A stretch of 64,000 nt of DNA from Caulobacter sp. RHG1 (GCF_013181195.1 NZ_SMZP01000005.1:248001-312000); one strand, 5' to 3'; shown: positions 54,532 to 63,597, numbered from the stretch's first letter. Made by a program: numbers and translations. The notes: a model not told the origin generated them from the sequence alone.

Positions 54532-56466
54532 TCACCCGGCCGCGCGCAGCAGCGCGTCCTGGCGTTGGCCCAGGCCGACCAAGCTGGCGATATCGAGGAT
54601 CAGGGCCACGCCGCCATCGCCCAGGATCGTCGCGCCCGAGAAGGCCCCGACATCGGCATGGAAGCTGGACAGCGGCTTGATGACCGTCTGGTGGTCGCCC
54701 AGGATCTGGTCGACGACGAGGCCGACACGCTCGTGACCGGTCGAGACCACGACGATCTTCTGGTGCGGATCGGGGGTCGTGCCGGTGGCGAATTCCTCGC
54801 GCAGCCGGATGAACGGCACCAACTCGTCGCGCAGGGTGATCAGGTTGCGGCCTGTCGAGCGCAGGTCCTGGGCCGTCGTCAGCTCGACGCATTCCTCGAC
54901 CGACGACAGCGGCAGCACGTAGCGGCCGGCCCCGACCCGGACCAGCAGACCGTCGATGATGGCCAGGGTCAGCGGGATGCGCAGCGAGATCACCGAACCC
55001 GCGCCAGGCGTGCTGGCGATGTCCAGCGAGCCGCGCAGGCCCTCGATGGTCTTCTTGACGACATCCATGCCGACGCCGCGACCCGACAGGTTGGTGATCG
55101 CCGCCGCGGTCGAGAAGCCGGGCGCGAAGATCAGTTGCAGCAGCTCGCTGTCGGTCAGGTCTTGGCCCGGAGCGATCAGGCCGTTCTCCTCAGCCTTGGC
55201 GCGCACACGGTCGCGATCCACGCCGCGGCCGTCGTCGGTGATGGTGATCACGACCTCGGCGCCCGACTGACGCGCGGCTAGGTGGATGCGGCCGGCCTCG
55301 CTCTTGCCGGCGGCGACGCGCTGCTCGGGCGCCTCCAGGCCATGGTCGGCGGCGTTGCGGATCAGATGAATCAGCGGATCGGCCAGGCGCTCGATCACCG
55401 TCTTGTCCAGCTCGGTGCTCTCGCCCTCGGTCGTCATCTCGATGCGCTTGCCGGTGTCGCGCTCCAGGTCGTGGACCAGACGGCGGAAGCGACCGAACAG
55501 TTGCTGGATCGGCACCATGCGCACGACCATCATGGTGTCGCGCATCTCCGACGCCAGGCGTTCGATCTCCTCGGCCACGGCGCGCAGGGCCATGTCGGTG
55601 CTGGCGCCGGCCAATTGCTTCAGGCGCGACTGGGCGATCACCAGTTCGCCGACGCGGTCCATCATGCTGTCCAGGCGCTCGGCCGGGACGCGCACGGTGT
55701 CGCCGCTCTTGGCGCGGGTCTCGTTCGCGGGCTCGGGGGCGGCCTCGACAGCCGGGACGTCGATCACGGTTTCGACCGCGGCCTCGGCGACCGCGGTCAG
55801 GTCCTCGACCTCCAGAGTCATCTCGTCGATGACGAAGATGAAGACGTCGTCGATGGCGTCGCGGCCGTGCTTGGTGGTCAGCAGGACTTCCCAGGCCAGG
55901 TGGCACTCGGTCGGGACGAGCTCGGCCAGCGAGGGCACGGTGTCAGTAATTGCACGCACCCGGGCCTCGCCCAAGTCGCGCAGTTCGTCCAGCAACGGCA
56001 GCGGCCGCGCGCCATTGACCAGAGCGTCGGCCGGCAGGCTGAAGCGGATCTTGAAGGTGTTGAGCGCTGGCTCAGCCGCGACGACGGGAGCCGGCGCGCC
56101 GTCGACGGCGGCCTGCAGGTCGGCCAGCAGGGCCTCGCCCGCACCGGCGGCGACGGGACGCCCCTCGGCCAGAGCGCGCATGTGGTCCTGAGCGGCCAGC
56201 ACGGCGGCGACCAGGGCTGGGGAGGCCGGAACCTCGCCCTTGCGCACGCGGTCGAAGGCGGTCTCGCAGTGATGGGTGAAGGCGGCCAGGGCGTCGAAGC
56301 CGAACATGGCGCCCGAGCCCTTCAGGGTGTGCAGGCCGCGAAAGACGGCGTCGACCAGGGTCCGATCCCCCGGACGCCGCGCCAGGTCCAGCAGGCCCTG
56401 CTCGACCTGCTCCAGCAGATCCTGGGCCTCCTGGCGGAACGTCTCGACGGGATCGAGGCCGCTCAT
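54532..56466 (-). CDS. cheA: Chemotaxis histidine kinase CheA
   Basis: 644 residues from ATG 56466, overlapping the cheY stop (ATGA). Domains in order: Hpt (P1) with phospho-acceptor His46 in GLHTLKGSGAMFGFDAL; a P2-like region ~130-230 with IRFSLPADALVNGARPLPLL; the P3 dimer helix VPAERLDSMMDRVGELVIAQ; the P4 ATPase with LIHLIRNAADHGLEAPEQR (N box), ITITDDGRGVDRDRV and FSTAAAITNLSGRGVGMDVV; and the CheW-like P5 with PLSSVEECVELTTAQDLRST. Phosphorylates the adjacent CheY and CheB. The domain order is complete, so it should be active. Confidence 0.97.
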   Translation of the reverse strand: MSGLDPVETFRQEAQDLLEQVEQGLLDLARRPGDRTLVDAVFRGLHTLKGSGAMFGFDALAAFTHHCETAFDRVRKGEVPASPALVAAVLAAQDHMRALAEGRPVAAGAGEALLADLQAAVDGAPAPVVAAEPALNTFKIRFSLPADALVNGARPLPLLDELRDLGEARVRAITDTVPSLAELVPTECHLAWEVLLTTKHGRDAIDDVFIFVIDEMTLEVEDLTAVAEAAVETVIDVPAVEAAPEPANETRAKSGDTVRVPAERLDSMMDRVGELVIAQSRLKQLAGASTDMALRAVAEEIERLASEMRDTMMVVRMVPIQQLFGRFRRLVHDLERDTGKRIEMTTEGESTELDKTVIERLADPLIHLIRNAADHGLEAPEQRVAAGKSEAGRIHLAARQSGAEVVITITDDGRGVDRDRVRAKAEENGLIAPGQDLTDSELLQLIFAPGFSTAAAITNLSGRGVGMDVVKKTIEGLRGSLDIASTPGAGSVISLRIPLTLAIIDGLLVRVGAGRYVLPLSSVEECVELTTAQDLRSTGRNLITLRDELVPFIRLREEFATGTTPDPHQKIVVVSTGHERVGLVVDQILGDHQTVIKPLSSFHADVGAFSGATILGDGGVALILDIASLVGLGQRQDALLRAAG

Positions 56467-56828
56467 TTGGCGAGGACTTTCGCGACGACCCGCACCAGCT
56501 GGTCGGGCTCGAACGGCTTTGTCAGCCAGCCGGTAGCGCCCGCGGCCTTGGCCTGGGCTTTCACGTCAGCGTCGGATTCGGTGGTCAGGAACAGGATCGG
56601 CACGCCGGCGCCGGCCGGGCGCTGACGCAGGGCGCGGATCATGTCCAAGCCGTCCATGACCGGCATGTTCAGGTCGGTGATGATCAGGTCGAAGCCGCCG
56701 GCCGAGGCCTTGTCCAGGCCCTCGGCGCCGTTGGCCGCTTCGATGACGGCGTAGCCTTCACCGCTCAGGGCGATCTTGATGGCGGCGCGGATGCTGGCCG
56801 AGTCGTCGACGGTGAGGATCGCGGTCAT
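56463..56828 (-). CDS. cheY: Chemotaxis response regulator CheY
   Basis: 121 residues from ATG 56828, overlapping the STAS gene stop (ATGA). A single receiver domain: ILTVDDSASIR acidic pair, Asp52 in LIITDLNMPVMDG, Thr in LFLTTES, and Lys104 in WLTKPFEPDQL. Phosphorylated by CheA, it would bind the flagellar motor or act as a phosphate sink; no CheZ is encoded nearby. Single-domain form agrees with a CheY role. Confidence 0.95.
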   Translation of the reverse strand: MTAILTVDDSASIRAAIKIALSGEGYAVIEAANGAEGLDKASAGGFDLIITDLNMPVMDGLDMIRALRQRPAGAGVPILFLTTESDADVKAQAKAAGATGWLTKPFEPDQLVRVVAKVLAK

Positions 56829-57148
56829 TGTACGCTGGTCCCTTGAAGCCAGAAATCCGAGCGTTCCTGATCCTCGGGATCCAGGAAGCCGCCCCTTTGC
56901 AGAACTTGCAGCAGCGCGCCCTGCGCCGGCGTCCGCAGCCGGATCGTCCGGCCACGCTCCGCCGCCGCGCGACGCGCCGACTCGATGAGTTGTACGAAAG
57001 TCAGATCCACCTCGGATAACGACGATACGTCGATCGCCACATCCTCATTGTGGGCAATAGTAGAAGCTATGATTTCATAGGTAACGGCGATATTCGATAT
57101 AGTCGCGTTCTCAAGCACGAGAACTTCGCTATCGAGGATCGAACTCAC
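56825..57148 (-). CDS. STAS-domain protein of the chemotaxis operon
   Basis: 107 residues from GTG 57148, eight bases after GGGGGAG; the frame extends upstream but without a matching start. It has the STAS pattern: EVLVLENATISNIAVTYEII, DVAIDVSSLSEVDLTFVQLI and ESARRAAAERGRTIRLRTPA, where the third strand holds the usual Ser/Asp region (DVSSLSEVD). STAS proteins of this type often bind partner kinases or phosphatases. First gene of the operon, so a role in CheA or CheY regulation is likely. A similar gene heads other alphaproteobacterial chemotaxis operons. Confidence 0.8.
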   Translation of the reverse strand: MSSILDSEVLVLENATISNIAVTYEIIASTIAHNEDVAIDVSSLSEVDLTFVQLIESARRAAAERGRTIRLRTPAQGALLQVLQRGGFLDPEDQERSDFWLQGTSVQ

Positions 57149-57487
57149 GACTAATCTCCCCCACAGAACATGAGTTTTAAAATCTAAACCTCGTGTTCTT
57201 GCGCATAAGGCTGAGGGATCGTCCTTAAATTTGGGTAAAAATGGCAACCCAAGGGGATGCGACATTCTGTCCACCACCGGGAAGGTTGTTGCAGCCAAGA
57301 TAGCGCGCCAAAGCCGACACCCGTTATCCGGGAAGGGATTGAACGGCCCAGCTCTCGACATCGCCATGAGACGAAAGGGCGCACCGGTACGCGGCTCACG
57401 AGAGCTGCGTAGATCACGATGCGCGCGATTGCGAAGCGCGGGAGAAGCCCGCTAGTCTCGGGCCAACCGAGATCGCCGAGAGACGCC
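57149..57487. promoter_or_regulatory. Divergent promoter region of the chemotaxis operon and thioesterase gene
   Basis: 339 bases without a gene I can support. The 57150-57250 part is AT-rich (GAGTTTTAAAATCTAAAC) and fits a promoter for the minus-strand chemotaxis operon. No clear operator, terminator or RNA structure is visible. Confidence 0.4.
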
Positions 57488-58435
57488 ATGACGACCGCAG
57501 AGCCGCTTCCTGGCGTCGAGATCTGGCGTGGTGGCGTGAACACCTGGGACTGCGACGAGATGGGGCACATGAACGTGCGCCACTACGTTGTCCGCGCCAT
57601 GGAAGGGTTGATCGGCATGGCCGCGGAGCTGGGCCTGCCCAACGCCTTCTCGCCGCACGCCAACGCCACCCTGCTGGTCCGCGAGCACCACATCCGCTTT
57701 CTGCGCGAGGCCCACGCCGGCGCGCCGCTGCACATGCTGGGCGGGGTGATCGCGATTGGCGAGAGCGACGCGCGCATCCTTCAGCTGCTGGTCCACTCCA
57801 ACACCGGCGAGCTGGCCGCCACCTTCCAGACCACGGTGGTCCACGCCACCCCGCGCGAAGGTCAGGTGTTTCCGTGGTCGCAGGCCGTGCGCGACCGCGC
57901 CGAAACCCTGAAGGTCATTATTCCGGACAACGCGCAGGCCCGCGGCCTGACGCTCTCGACGTTCGAACCCACCGCCAGCATGGCGCGCGCCGAAGACATG
58001 AATCTCAGCCGCATCGGCCTGGGCGGCCTCCTGCCATCCGATTGCGACGTATACGGACGAATGCGCGCAGAGCAGTTCATCGGTCGGGTCTCGGACGGCA
58101 TCGGCGCCTTCATTCACCCGTTCCGCGACGTGGTGGTCGAGCATGCCGACCACAAGCCCCAGCGCATGGGCGGAGCCGTGCTGGAATACCGGATCGCCTA
58201 TCTGGCGTGGCCCTGCGCCGGTGATCGCGTCGACATCCGCTCAGGCTTGCTGGCGACCGACGCCCGCACCATGCGCGTGGTCCACTGGATGCTGGACCCC
58301 GCGACCGGCCAGCCCTGGGGCACGTCGGAAGCGGTGGCGATCACCTTCGACCTCGACGCGCGCAAGGTCGTGCCGGTCAGCGACGCGGCGCGGACGGCCT
58401 TGGCGAAGTACGAGGTTGAGGGGTTGGCGCTCTAG
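57488..58435 (+). CDS. Double-hotdog acyl-CoA thioesterase-like protein
   Basis: 315 residues from ATG 57488 with GAGAG upstream; earlier in-frame starts have no ribosome site. The first hotdog (~12-140) has NTWDCDEMGHMNVRHYVVRA, the DxxGHxN motif of 4HBT thioesterases, and LLVREHHIRFLREAHAGAPL. The second (~165-300) has LLPSDCDVYGRMRAEQFIGR and MGGAVLEYRIAYLAWPCAGD, a degenerate repeat. Such proteins hydrolyse acyl-CoA or act on hydroxy-acyl esters; the substrate is unknown. Its stop shares the tetranucleotide CTAG with the opposing hydrolase gene. Confidence 0.82.
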   Translation: MTTAEPLPGVEIWRGGVNTWDCDEMGHMNVRHYVVRAMEGLIGMAAELGLPNAFSPHANATLLVREHHIRFLREAHAGAPLHMLGGVIAIGESDARILQLLVHSNTGELAATFQTTVVHATPREGQVFPWSQAVRDRAETLKVIIPDNAQARGLTLSTFEPTASMARAEDMNLSRIGLGGLLPSDCDVYGRMRAEQFIGRVSDGIGAFIHPFRDVVVEHADHKPQRMGGAVLEYRIAYLAWPCAGDRVDIRSGLLATDARTMRVVHWMLDPATGQPWGTSEAVAITFDLDARKVVPVSDAARTALAKYEVEGLAL

Positions 58436-59322
58436 CCTGTCGCCATGTCGAACAGCGCGTCGCGGACCACGTCCGGACGCTCCATCGGCAGGAAGTGGGT
58501 CGTGCCCTCGATCGTCTCGATCTTCACGTCCCGACCCCGTCGCGCGAAGCTGTCGCCGGTCCGGCAGGTGGAGTGTTTCTCGGCCTTCAGGATCCGCACC
58601 GGCGCCTTGACCTGACGCACCGCGCGCCACGGATCATGAGCCTGGGCGGCGTAGTTCGAGGCTTCCCAGGCCGGCGCGCAGGCCAGCTCGACCTTGCCGC
58701 CCTTCTGCTCCACGAAGCCGCCGGCGACATAGTCGGCCAGCATGGTCTCAGGCCAGGTCTTGAAGGCCCCACGGCCCTTGTAGCCGGCGAAGGCGGCCTC
58801 TCGGCTGTCGAACACCGCCCGGCGACGCAGAGCCGACTGCACCAGGGGCATCCGCTTCCACAGATGGCCGGAAGTCCACGGCGCCTTGGCGTAGAGGGTG
58901 GCCAGCCACGGCATGATCACCGGATCCAGCAGGACCAGACCCTTGACCCGCTCGGGCCGCGCCGCCGCGGCCAGCAGGCTGACCGTGCCGCCCATCGAGT
59001 GACCGGCCAGCACCGCCGGCGGGCCGTCCAGGGCGTCCAGCAAATTGGTCAGGTCATCGCGCAGGTCGCGCCACGAGCGGCGACCGTCCGGCTGGGCCGG
59101 CAGGGTGGTGCCGCCATGGCCGCGCTGGTCGATGGCCAGGATGCGCAGGCCCGCCGCCAGCGGCGACAGCAGCACGCGGTAGGTCTGGGCGTTGAAGCCG
59201 TTGGCATGGACGAAAACGATATCGATCGGCCGGTCCTGCGGCCCGAACTCCAGGCCCGCGATCTCGCCGCCAGGAACGGCCACGGCGCGCTTGCGGGGTT
59301 CGCGAAAGACGGCCGCGTCCAT
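58432..59322 (-). CDS. Alpha/beta-fold hydrolase
   Basis: 296 residues from ATG 59322, ten bases after AGGGAG; an upstream ATG at 59346 would absorb that ribosome site. Typical fold: IVFVHANGFNAQTYRVLL (oxyanion HANGF), LRILAIDQRGHGGTTLPAQP, AVLAGHSMGGTVSLLAAA (nucleophile Ser in GHSMG), and EGTTHFLPMERPD with the catalytic His. Lacks a signal peptide, so it is cytoplasmic. The GHSMGG form is shared by esterases, lactonases and dehalogenases; the substrate cannot be deduced. It converges with the thioesterase gene, the two stops overlapping in CTAG. Confidence 0.85.
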   Translation of the reverse strand: MDAAVFREPRKRAVAVPGGEIAGLEFGPQDRPIDIVFVHANGFNAQTYRVLLSPLAAGLRILAIDQRGHGGTTLPAQPDGRRSWRDLRDDLTNLLDALDGPPAVLAGHSMGGTVSLLAAAARPERVKGLVLLDPVIMPWLATLYAKAPWTSGHLWKRMPLVQSALRRRAVFDSREAAFAGYKGRGAFKTWPETMLADYVAGGFVEQKGGKVELACAPAWEASNYAAQAHDPWRAVRQVKAPVRILKAEKHSTCRTGDSFARRGRDVKIETIEGTTHFLPMERPDVVRDALFDMATG

Positions 59323-59397
59323 GGCTTGAGGCTCCCTGGAGATCATCGGGCGTTAAGGTAGGCTCGCGCGGACGCCGCGTCCATGGAGCTCAAGGAA

Positions 59398-59832
59398 ATG
59401 AATAGGCTGGCCACGATCGGCTACGAGACCGACACCCAAGGCGGCATGATCGGCCGGCTGAAGGCCGCCGACGTGCAGATGGTGGTGGATGTCCGCGCGG
59501 TGGCGTCCTCGCGCAAGGCCGGTTTTTCCAAGACCCTGCTGGGAAACAGCCTGAAGGCCGAGGGCATCGACTATGCGCACCTGCGGCCGCTGGGCACGCC
59601 CAAGGCCGGCCGCGACGCCGCCCGGGCGGGGCGGGTCGACGAGATGCGCGAAATCTTCAACGCGCATCTCGAAGAACCCGAGGCCCAGCTGGCCTTGGCG
59701 CAGGCCATCGATCTGGCAAAGGGCAGGCGCATCGCCCTCCTCTGCTACGAGGACGACGCCAATTGCTGCCACCGCCAGATCGTCGCCGATCGCATCCGCG
59801 AGCGGCTGAAGTGCGAGGTGGTGGACCTCTAG
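59398..59832 (+). CDS. DUF488-family protein
   Basis: 144 residues from ATG 59398, nine bases after GGAG; ATG 59383 is an alternative. The family pattern is complete: LATIGYETDTQGGMIGRLKA, VDVRAVASSRKAGFSK, YAHLRPLGTP and the C-terminal CYEDDANCCHRQIVADRI, where the Cys/Glu and CHR residues are the conserved set. The biochemical function of DUF488 proteins is not established. No operon partner is evident. Confidence 0.88.
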   Translation: MNRLATIGYETDTQGGMIGRLKAADVQMVVDVRAVASSRKAGFSKTLLGNSLKAEGIDYAHLRPLGTPKAGRDAARAGRVDEMREIFNAHLEEPEAQLALAQAIDLAKGRRIALLCYEDDANCCHRQIVADRIRERLKCEVVDL

Positions 59833-59836
59833 GCCG

Positions 59837-60625
59837 CTAGGCCTGAGTGACCTGCCACTCGCCGCGATTGTCCTTGCAGGCGCTGTAGCGCTGGCTGGTG
59901 GCGCGCTGGCCGCCGCCGGCGACCGAGGCGTCGATTACCCGGCAGCTGGCGACCTGTTGGCCGTAGGGGCGCACCAGCGAGGCGGCGGCGTAGCCGATCG
60001 CCTGACCGCCGCGACCGACCAGCACCCAGCCGCCGGCCGGGGCCAGGCCGATCGCGTCGAAGCTTTCGCCCGAAGCCAGCTTGCCGACGACGGCCGCCTT
60101 GGTCGACGGACCCGCGCGCAGGTTGGTCGTCGAGCCCGCGACATAGGCGCCGCCGGCCGCTTCGTAGCTGGGCAGGCTCTGGACGCCGCGCGCGTAGTTG
60201 ACGCTGCGGCCGTCGATCGGCGGGCCATAGCTGGACGACAGCACGCTGATACGGCCCGAATTGCCGGTGCGGCTGTTGGACCAGGTCTGAGCCTCACCGG
60301 TTTCCAGGGCCTTCTTGGTCGCCTGCTCGGCCAGGTTGGCGTCGGTCGACTGCATGCGGCAGCCGATATAGCCGCCCGCCGCCGCGCCGGCGGCTGCGCC
60401 GACCAGGGTGCCAAGCGTCTTGTTCTTGCCGCCGACCTTGTTGCCGAGCAGGGCGCCGGCGGCTGCGCCGATCAGGGCTCCGCCTTCCTGCTTGCCGCCA
60501 GAGCCCTCGCAGGCGAACAGGCCGCCCAGGCCGCGCGACTGCGCCAGGCTCGGCGCCGGCGCGGCGGCCAGGGTCGTGGCGGTGACGGCGGCGATCGCAA
60601 GCGCCGCAGAGATCTTGCTGGTCAT
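59837..60625 (-). CDS. Exported glycine-zipper plus SH3b protein
   Basis: 262 residues from ATG 60625 with GAGGGTGA upstream and a signal peptide ending near SLAQ. Residues ~45-88 form a glycine-zipper 2TM motif (GGALIGAAAGALLGNKVGG and LGTLVGAAAGAAAGGYIG), expected to pack in or on a membrane. Residues ~160-220 match a bacterial SH3 domain (AYVAGSTTNLRAGPSTKAAV, GESFDAIGLAPAGGWVLVGR). The ends carry two Cys pairs. Possible role in the cell envelope, binding peptidoglycan or outer membrane; inferred from domains. Confidence 0.8.
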   Translation of the reverse strand: MTSKISAALAIAAVTATTLAAAPAPSLAQSRGLGGLFACEGSGGKQEGGALIGAAAGALLGNKVGGKNKTLGTLVGAAAGAAAGGYIGCRMQSTDANLAEQATKKALETGEAQTWSNSRTGNSGRISVLSSSYGPPIDGRSVNYARGVQSLPSYEAAGGAYVAGSTTNLRAGPSTKAAVVGKLASGESFDAIGLAPAGGWVLVGRGGQAIGYAAASLVRPYGQQVASCRVIDASVAGGGQRATSQRYSACKDNRGEWQVTQA

Positions 60626-60710
60626 GTCTTCACCCTCTTCCGTCGGGTCAGTGTTGTGGTCTTACGCCGCCCATCGGATAGTTCTCCCTTAAAAACAAGG
60701 GAGCCTCGGG

Positions 60711-61562
60711 ATGAGCCAGTCGGACTATAGCTGTTTCAAGGTCGAGATCGACGCCGGGGTGGCGCACATCCAGTTGAAGCGGCCCGAAGCCATGAACACT
60801 ATGACACGGCCGTTCTGGAACGAGCTTCCCGCAATTGTGAAACATATTGACGACAACGCCCTGGCGCGCTGCATCGTCATCTCCTCGACCGGCAAGCACT
60901 TCAGCGCTGGCATGGACCTGTCGGTCTTTACCGACGATGAGGGCGTCACCGCCCGCGCCGACGCCGACCGCTGGGTGGCCGCCGAGAGCTTCCGCCGCTT
61001 CGTCCATCACCTCCAGGACACCTTCACCTGCCTGGACAGGGCGCGGATGCCGGTGATCGTCGCCATCCATGGCGGCTGCATCGGCGGGGCGGTCGACTTC
61101 ATCAGCGCCTGCGACATCCGCTACGCCAGCGCCGATGCCTTCTTCACGATCCAGGAAATCCATCTGGGCATGACCGCCGACGTCGGCACCTTCCCGCGCC
61201 TGTGCAAGCTGATCCCCGAGGGCTGGGTGCGCGAGCTGGCCTATACCGGTCGCCGCCTGCCGGCCGCACGGGCCCGCGAGATTGGCCTGGTCAACGAGGT
61301 GTTCGACAGCCACGAGGCCGTGGTCGAGCACGCCCTGGCCACCGCCCGCGAGATCGCCGAGAAGTCGCCGCTGGCCGTGGCGGGCAGCAAGGTGATGATC
61401 AACTACGCCCGCGATCATACGATCACCGACAGCCTGGACTATATCGCCACCTGGCAGACGGGGATGTTCTCAGGCCCGCACATGGCGGAGTCGTTCAAGG
61501 CCAAGGCCGAGAAGCGCGCCGCCGAATATCCCGACCTGCTGCCGCTGAAGACCAAGATGTAG
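60711..61562 (+). CDS. Enoyl-CoA hydratase/isomerase family protein (dienoyl-CoA isomerase-like)
   Basis: 283 residues from ATG 60711 with GGGAG upstream. Crotonase fold: RPEAMNTMTRPFWNELPAIV, STGKHFSAGMDLSVF (oxyanion HFSAGxD), AIHGGCIGGAVDFISACDIR (second oxyanion Gly), and FTIQEIHLGMTADVGTFPRL. The last keeps the acidic positions of the delta(3,5)-delta(2,4)-dienoyl-CoA isomerase (ECH1) type rather than the two Glu of a classical hydratase. It probably helps beta-oxidation of unsaturated fatty acids in the cytoplasm. It converges with opgH across a hairpin. Confidence 0.88.
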   Translation: MSQSDYSCFKVEIDAGVAHIQLKRPEAMNTMTRPFWNELPAIVKHIDDNALARCIVISSTGKHFSAGMDLSVFTDDEGVTARADADRWVAAESFRRFVHHLQDTFTCLDRARMPVIVAIHGGCIGGAVDFISACDIRYASADAFFTIQEIHLGMTADVGTFPRLCKLIPEGWVRELAYTGRRLPAARAREIGLVNEVFDSHEAVVEHALATAREIAEKSPLAVAGSKVMINYARDHTITDSLDYIATWQTGMFSGPHMAESFKAKAEKRAAEYPDLLPLKTKM

Positions 61563-61575
61563 ACTTGGACTCCGA

Positions 61576-61599
61576 TCTCCCCGGCCTTCGCCGGGGAGA
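61576..61599. terminator. Hairpin between the crotonase gene and opgH
   Basis: A 10-bp perfect stem (TCTCCCCGGC at 61576-61585 with 61590-61599) and a CTTC loop, positioned between convergent stops at 61562 and 61610. Lacks a strong U-run. Confidence 0.6.
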
Positions 61600-61609
61600 C
61601 GGATTACGG

Positions 61610-63511
61610 TCAGGCCGCCTCGTAGCCCAGTCGGGCCGGCAGGGGCAGCAGCACCGGCGGCGAGTCGGGCGTCACCAGACTGGCCACGGTCGCGGCCGAG
61701 CGCAGCTTCAGGGCGCGGTCCAGAAGGCGGGGCGGCCGGCGGATTTCCGGGGTCAGCAGCAGGCCGATGTCGCCTGCGTCTTCCGCCGTCCAGGCCGAGA
61801 CCAGGAAGGCGAAGGTCAGGGCCAGGGCCGGCAGGGCGATCCAGATGAACGCCCCCGGCGCGAACACCAGGCCGACGATCACCAAAGCCAGGCCGAAGAT
61901 CGCTTCGGTGCGGTGGGCGCGCAGGGCCTCGCCGATCGACAGTTTGTCCAGGTCGCGGCGCTGCGTGGCCCAGCCGCAGTCGCGCCCCGTGAGGATCTCG
62001 ATCACCGAACGGGTCTGGGCGAACAGCACGATCGGCGCGATCAGGCTGGAGACCAGGGTCTCGAGACCGACGCCGACCAGGGCTCGGCCCGCGCCGCCGA
62101 ACGACGAGGCCTGGCCGCTGCGCAGCACCAGCGCCCAGGCCATCAGCTTGGGGGCCAATAGCAAAGCCAGTGATGCGCCCAGCACCCAGCCCATCGGCGC
62201 CTCGGCCATCACCGAGGCCTCGTGCGCGGCGCTGCCGGCCAAGGTCGGGAAGGCCGCCAGCAGCAGGCCCACGGTCAGCAGACCCAGCCAGAGCGGCGCG
62301 GTCAGATAGGTCGAGAAGCCACGCAGCAGGTGAAAGCGGCTCAGCGGATGCAGGCCCTGCGCGGCGATGACGGCGATGTGTTGCAGGTTGCCCTGGCACC
62401 AGCGACGGTCGCGGACGATCTGGTCGATCAGGCTGGGCGGGCTCTCCTCGTAGCTGCCCGACAGCTCCGGCGCCAAGCGCACTTCCCAGCCGGCGCGACG
62501 CATAAGGGCGGCCTCGACGAAGTCGTGGCTCATGATCGCGCCGCCGAACGGCTTGGGACCGCGCAGATGCGGCAGGCCGGCCTGCTCAGCGAAGGCGCGC
62601 ACGCGGATGATGGCGTTGTGGCCCCAGTAGCTGGACTCCGCCCCGCTCCACCATTCCAGGCCCCGTGCGAACATCGGGCCATAGAGGCGGCTGGCGAACT
62701 GCTCGAGGCGCGCAAACAGGGTGCGAGCGTTGACGATCACCGGCACGGTCTGGATCAGGCCCACGCCGGGCGCAGCCTCCATGGCCCCGGCCAGGCGGAC
62801 CAGCGACTCGCCGGTCATCAGGCTGTCGGCGTCCAGCACCACCATGTGGTCGTAGGCGCTACCCCAGCGGCGGACCCACTCGGCGATGTTGCCGGCCTTG
62901 CGGTCGATATTGTCGACGCGGCGGCGATAGTAGAGACGGGCCACGCCGCCGAACCGGGCGCAAAGACGGTCATAGGCCTCGCGCTCTTCGACGGCGACGT
63001 CGGCGTCGCGGGTGTCGCTGAGCACGAAGACGTCGAAACGGTCCAGGGCCTGGACGGTCTGCAACGACTCCAGCATCGCCGTCAGGCGCGCGAAGACCGG
63101 AGCCGGCGCCTCGTTGTACACGGGCAGCAGAACGGCGTTGCGGCTCTCCACCATCGGCAGCGGACCGCCGTTTTCGCGGTGACGCCCCTCGCGCCACATG
63201 GCCACGAAGCCGGCGGCCGATGAAGCGCACGAAAACGCCGTCCAAGCGAACAGGCTCGCGAACAGCGGCAGGGCGATCATTTCCAGGATCATGAACCGGT
63301 CGGCCGCGAAGGCCATGGCCATGACCATGGTCGCGGCCAGGCTGGTCACGACCGTGAAGGCGATCAACGCCGCGCGCCGCCGTAAAAGGCGGTCGGCGAT
63401 CGGCTTGGGATCCAGAACAGGACGAGGGGGCGCGGCCCCCAGCTCTTGGGTCGGCATGGCTATCGGCGATTCCATCGGAACCGCGTCGGCCGGCCAGGAA
63501 ACGGTTCGCAT
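61610..63511 (-). CDS. opgH: Periplasmic glucan glucosyltransferase OpgH (MdoH)
   Basis: 633 residues from ATG 63511; GTG 63514 is adjacent. Two N-terminal membrane segments (AALIAFTVVTSLAATMVMAM and ~85-105), then a cytoplasmic GT2 domain with AVLLPVYNEAPAPVFARL, VFVLSDTRDADVAVEEREAY, DHMVVLDADSLMTGESLVRL (D-x-D) and IVRDRRWCQGNLQHIAVIAA (Q-x-x-R-W-like), followed by about six more membrane segments. OpgH builds the beta-glucan backbone of osmoregulated periplasmic glucans from UDP-glucose. It is somewhat shorter than the ~850-residue E. coli protein, as in other alphaproteobacteria. Downstream of opgG by 86 bases. Confidence 0.93.
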   Translation of the reverse strand: MRTVSWPADAVPMESPIAMPTQELGAAPPRPVLDPKPIADRLLRRRAALIAFTVVTSLAATMVMAMAFAADRFMILEMIALPLFASLFAWTAFSCASSAAGFVAMWREGRHRENGGPLPMVESRNAVLLPVYNEAPAPVFARLTAMLESLQTVQALDRFDVFVLSDTRDADVAVEEREAYDRLCARFGGVARLYYRRRVDNIDRKAGNIAEWVRRWGSAYDHMVVLDADSLMTGESLVRLAGAMEAAPGVGLIQTVPVIVNARTLFARLEQFASRLYGPMFARGLEWWSGAESSYWGHNAIIRVRAFAEQAGLPHLRGPKPFGGAIMSHDFVEAALMRRAGWEVRLAPELSGSYEESPPSLIDQIVRDRRWCQGNLQHIAVIAAQGLHPLSRFHLLRGFSTYLTAPLWLGLLTVGLLLAAFPTLAGSAAHEASVMAEAPMGWVLGASLALLLAPKLMAWALVLRSGQASSFGGAGRALVGVGLETLVSSLIAPIVLFAQTRSVIEILTGRDCGWATQRRDLDKLSIGEALRAHRTEAIFGLALVIVGLVFAPGAFIWIALPALALTFAFLVSAWTAEDAGDIGLLLTPEIRRPPRLLDRALKLRSAATVASLVTPDSPPVLLPLPARLGYEAA

Positions 63512-63540
63512 CACAGAACGCCTAACTCACTCAAGCCCCC

Positions 63541-63578
63541 CGGCCCGACCTTTCCGCAATGCGGAGAAAGCCCGGCCG
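63541..63578 (-). promoter_or_regulatory. Intergenic hairpin between opgG and opgH
   Basis: Outer arms CGGCC (63541-63545) and GGCCG (63574-63578) enclose inner arms TTTCCGC/GCGGAGAAA with one bulge. It lies in the opgG-opgH gap and could modulate relative expression by processing or partial termination. No direct support beyond the structure. Confidence 0.35.
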
Positions 63579-63597
63579 TAAGGTTTTGGATCGGGGT

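Noticed and set aside
57190..57215. GCATAAGG half-site upstream of the chemotaxis operon
   Set aside because: Only one arm is present, without a partner at the five-base spacing; likely chance.
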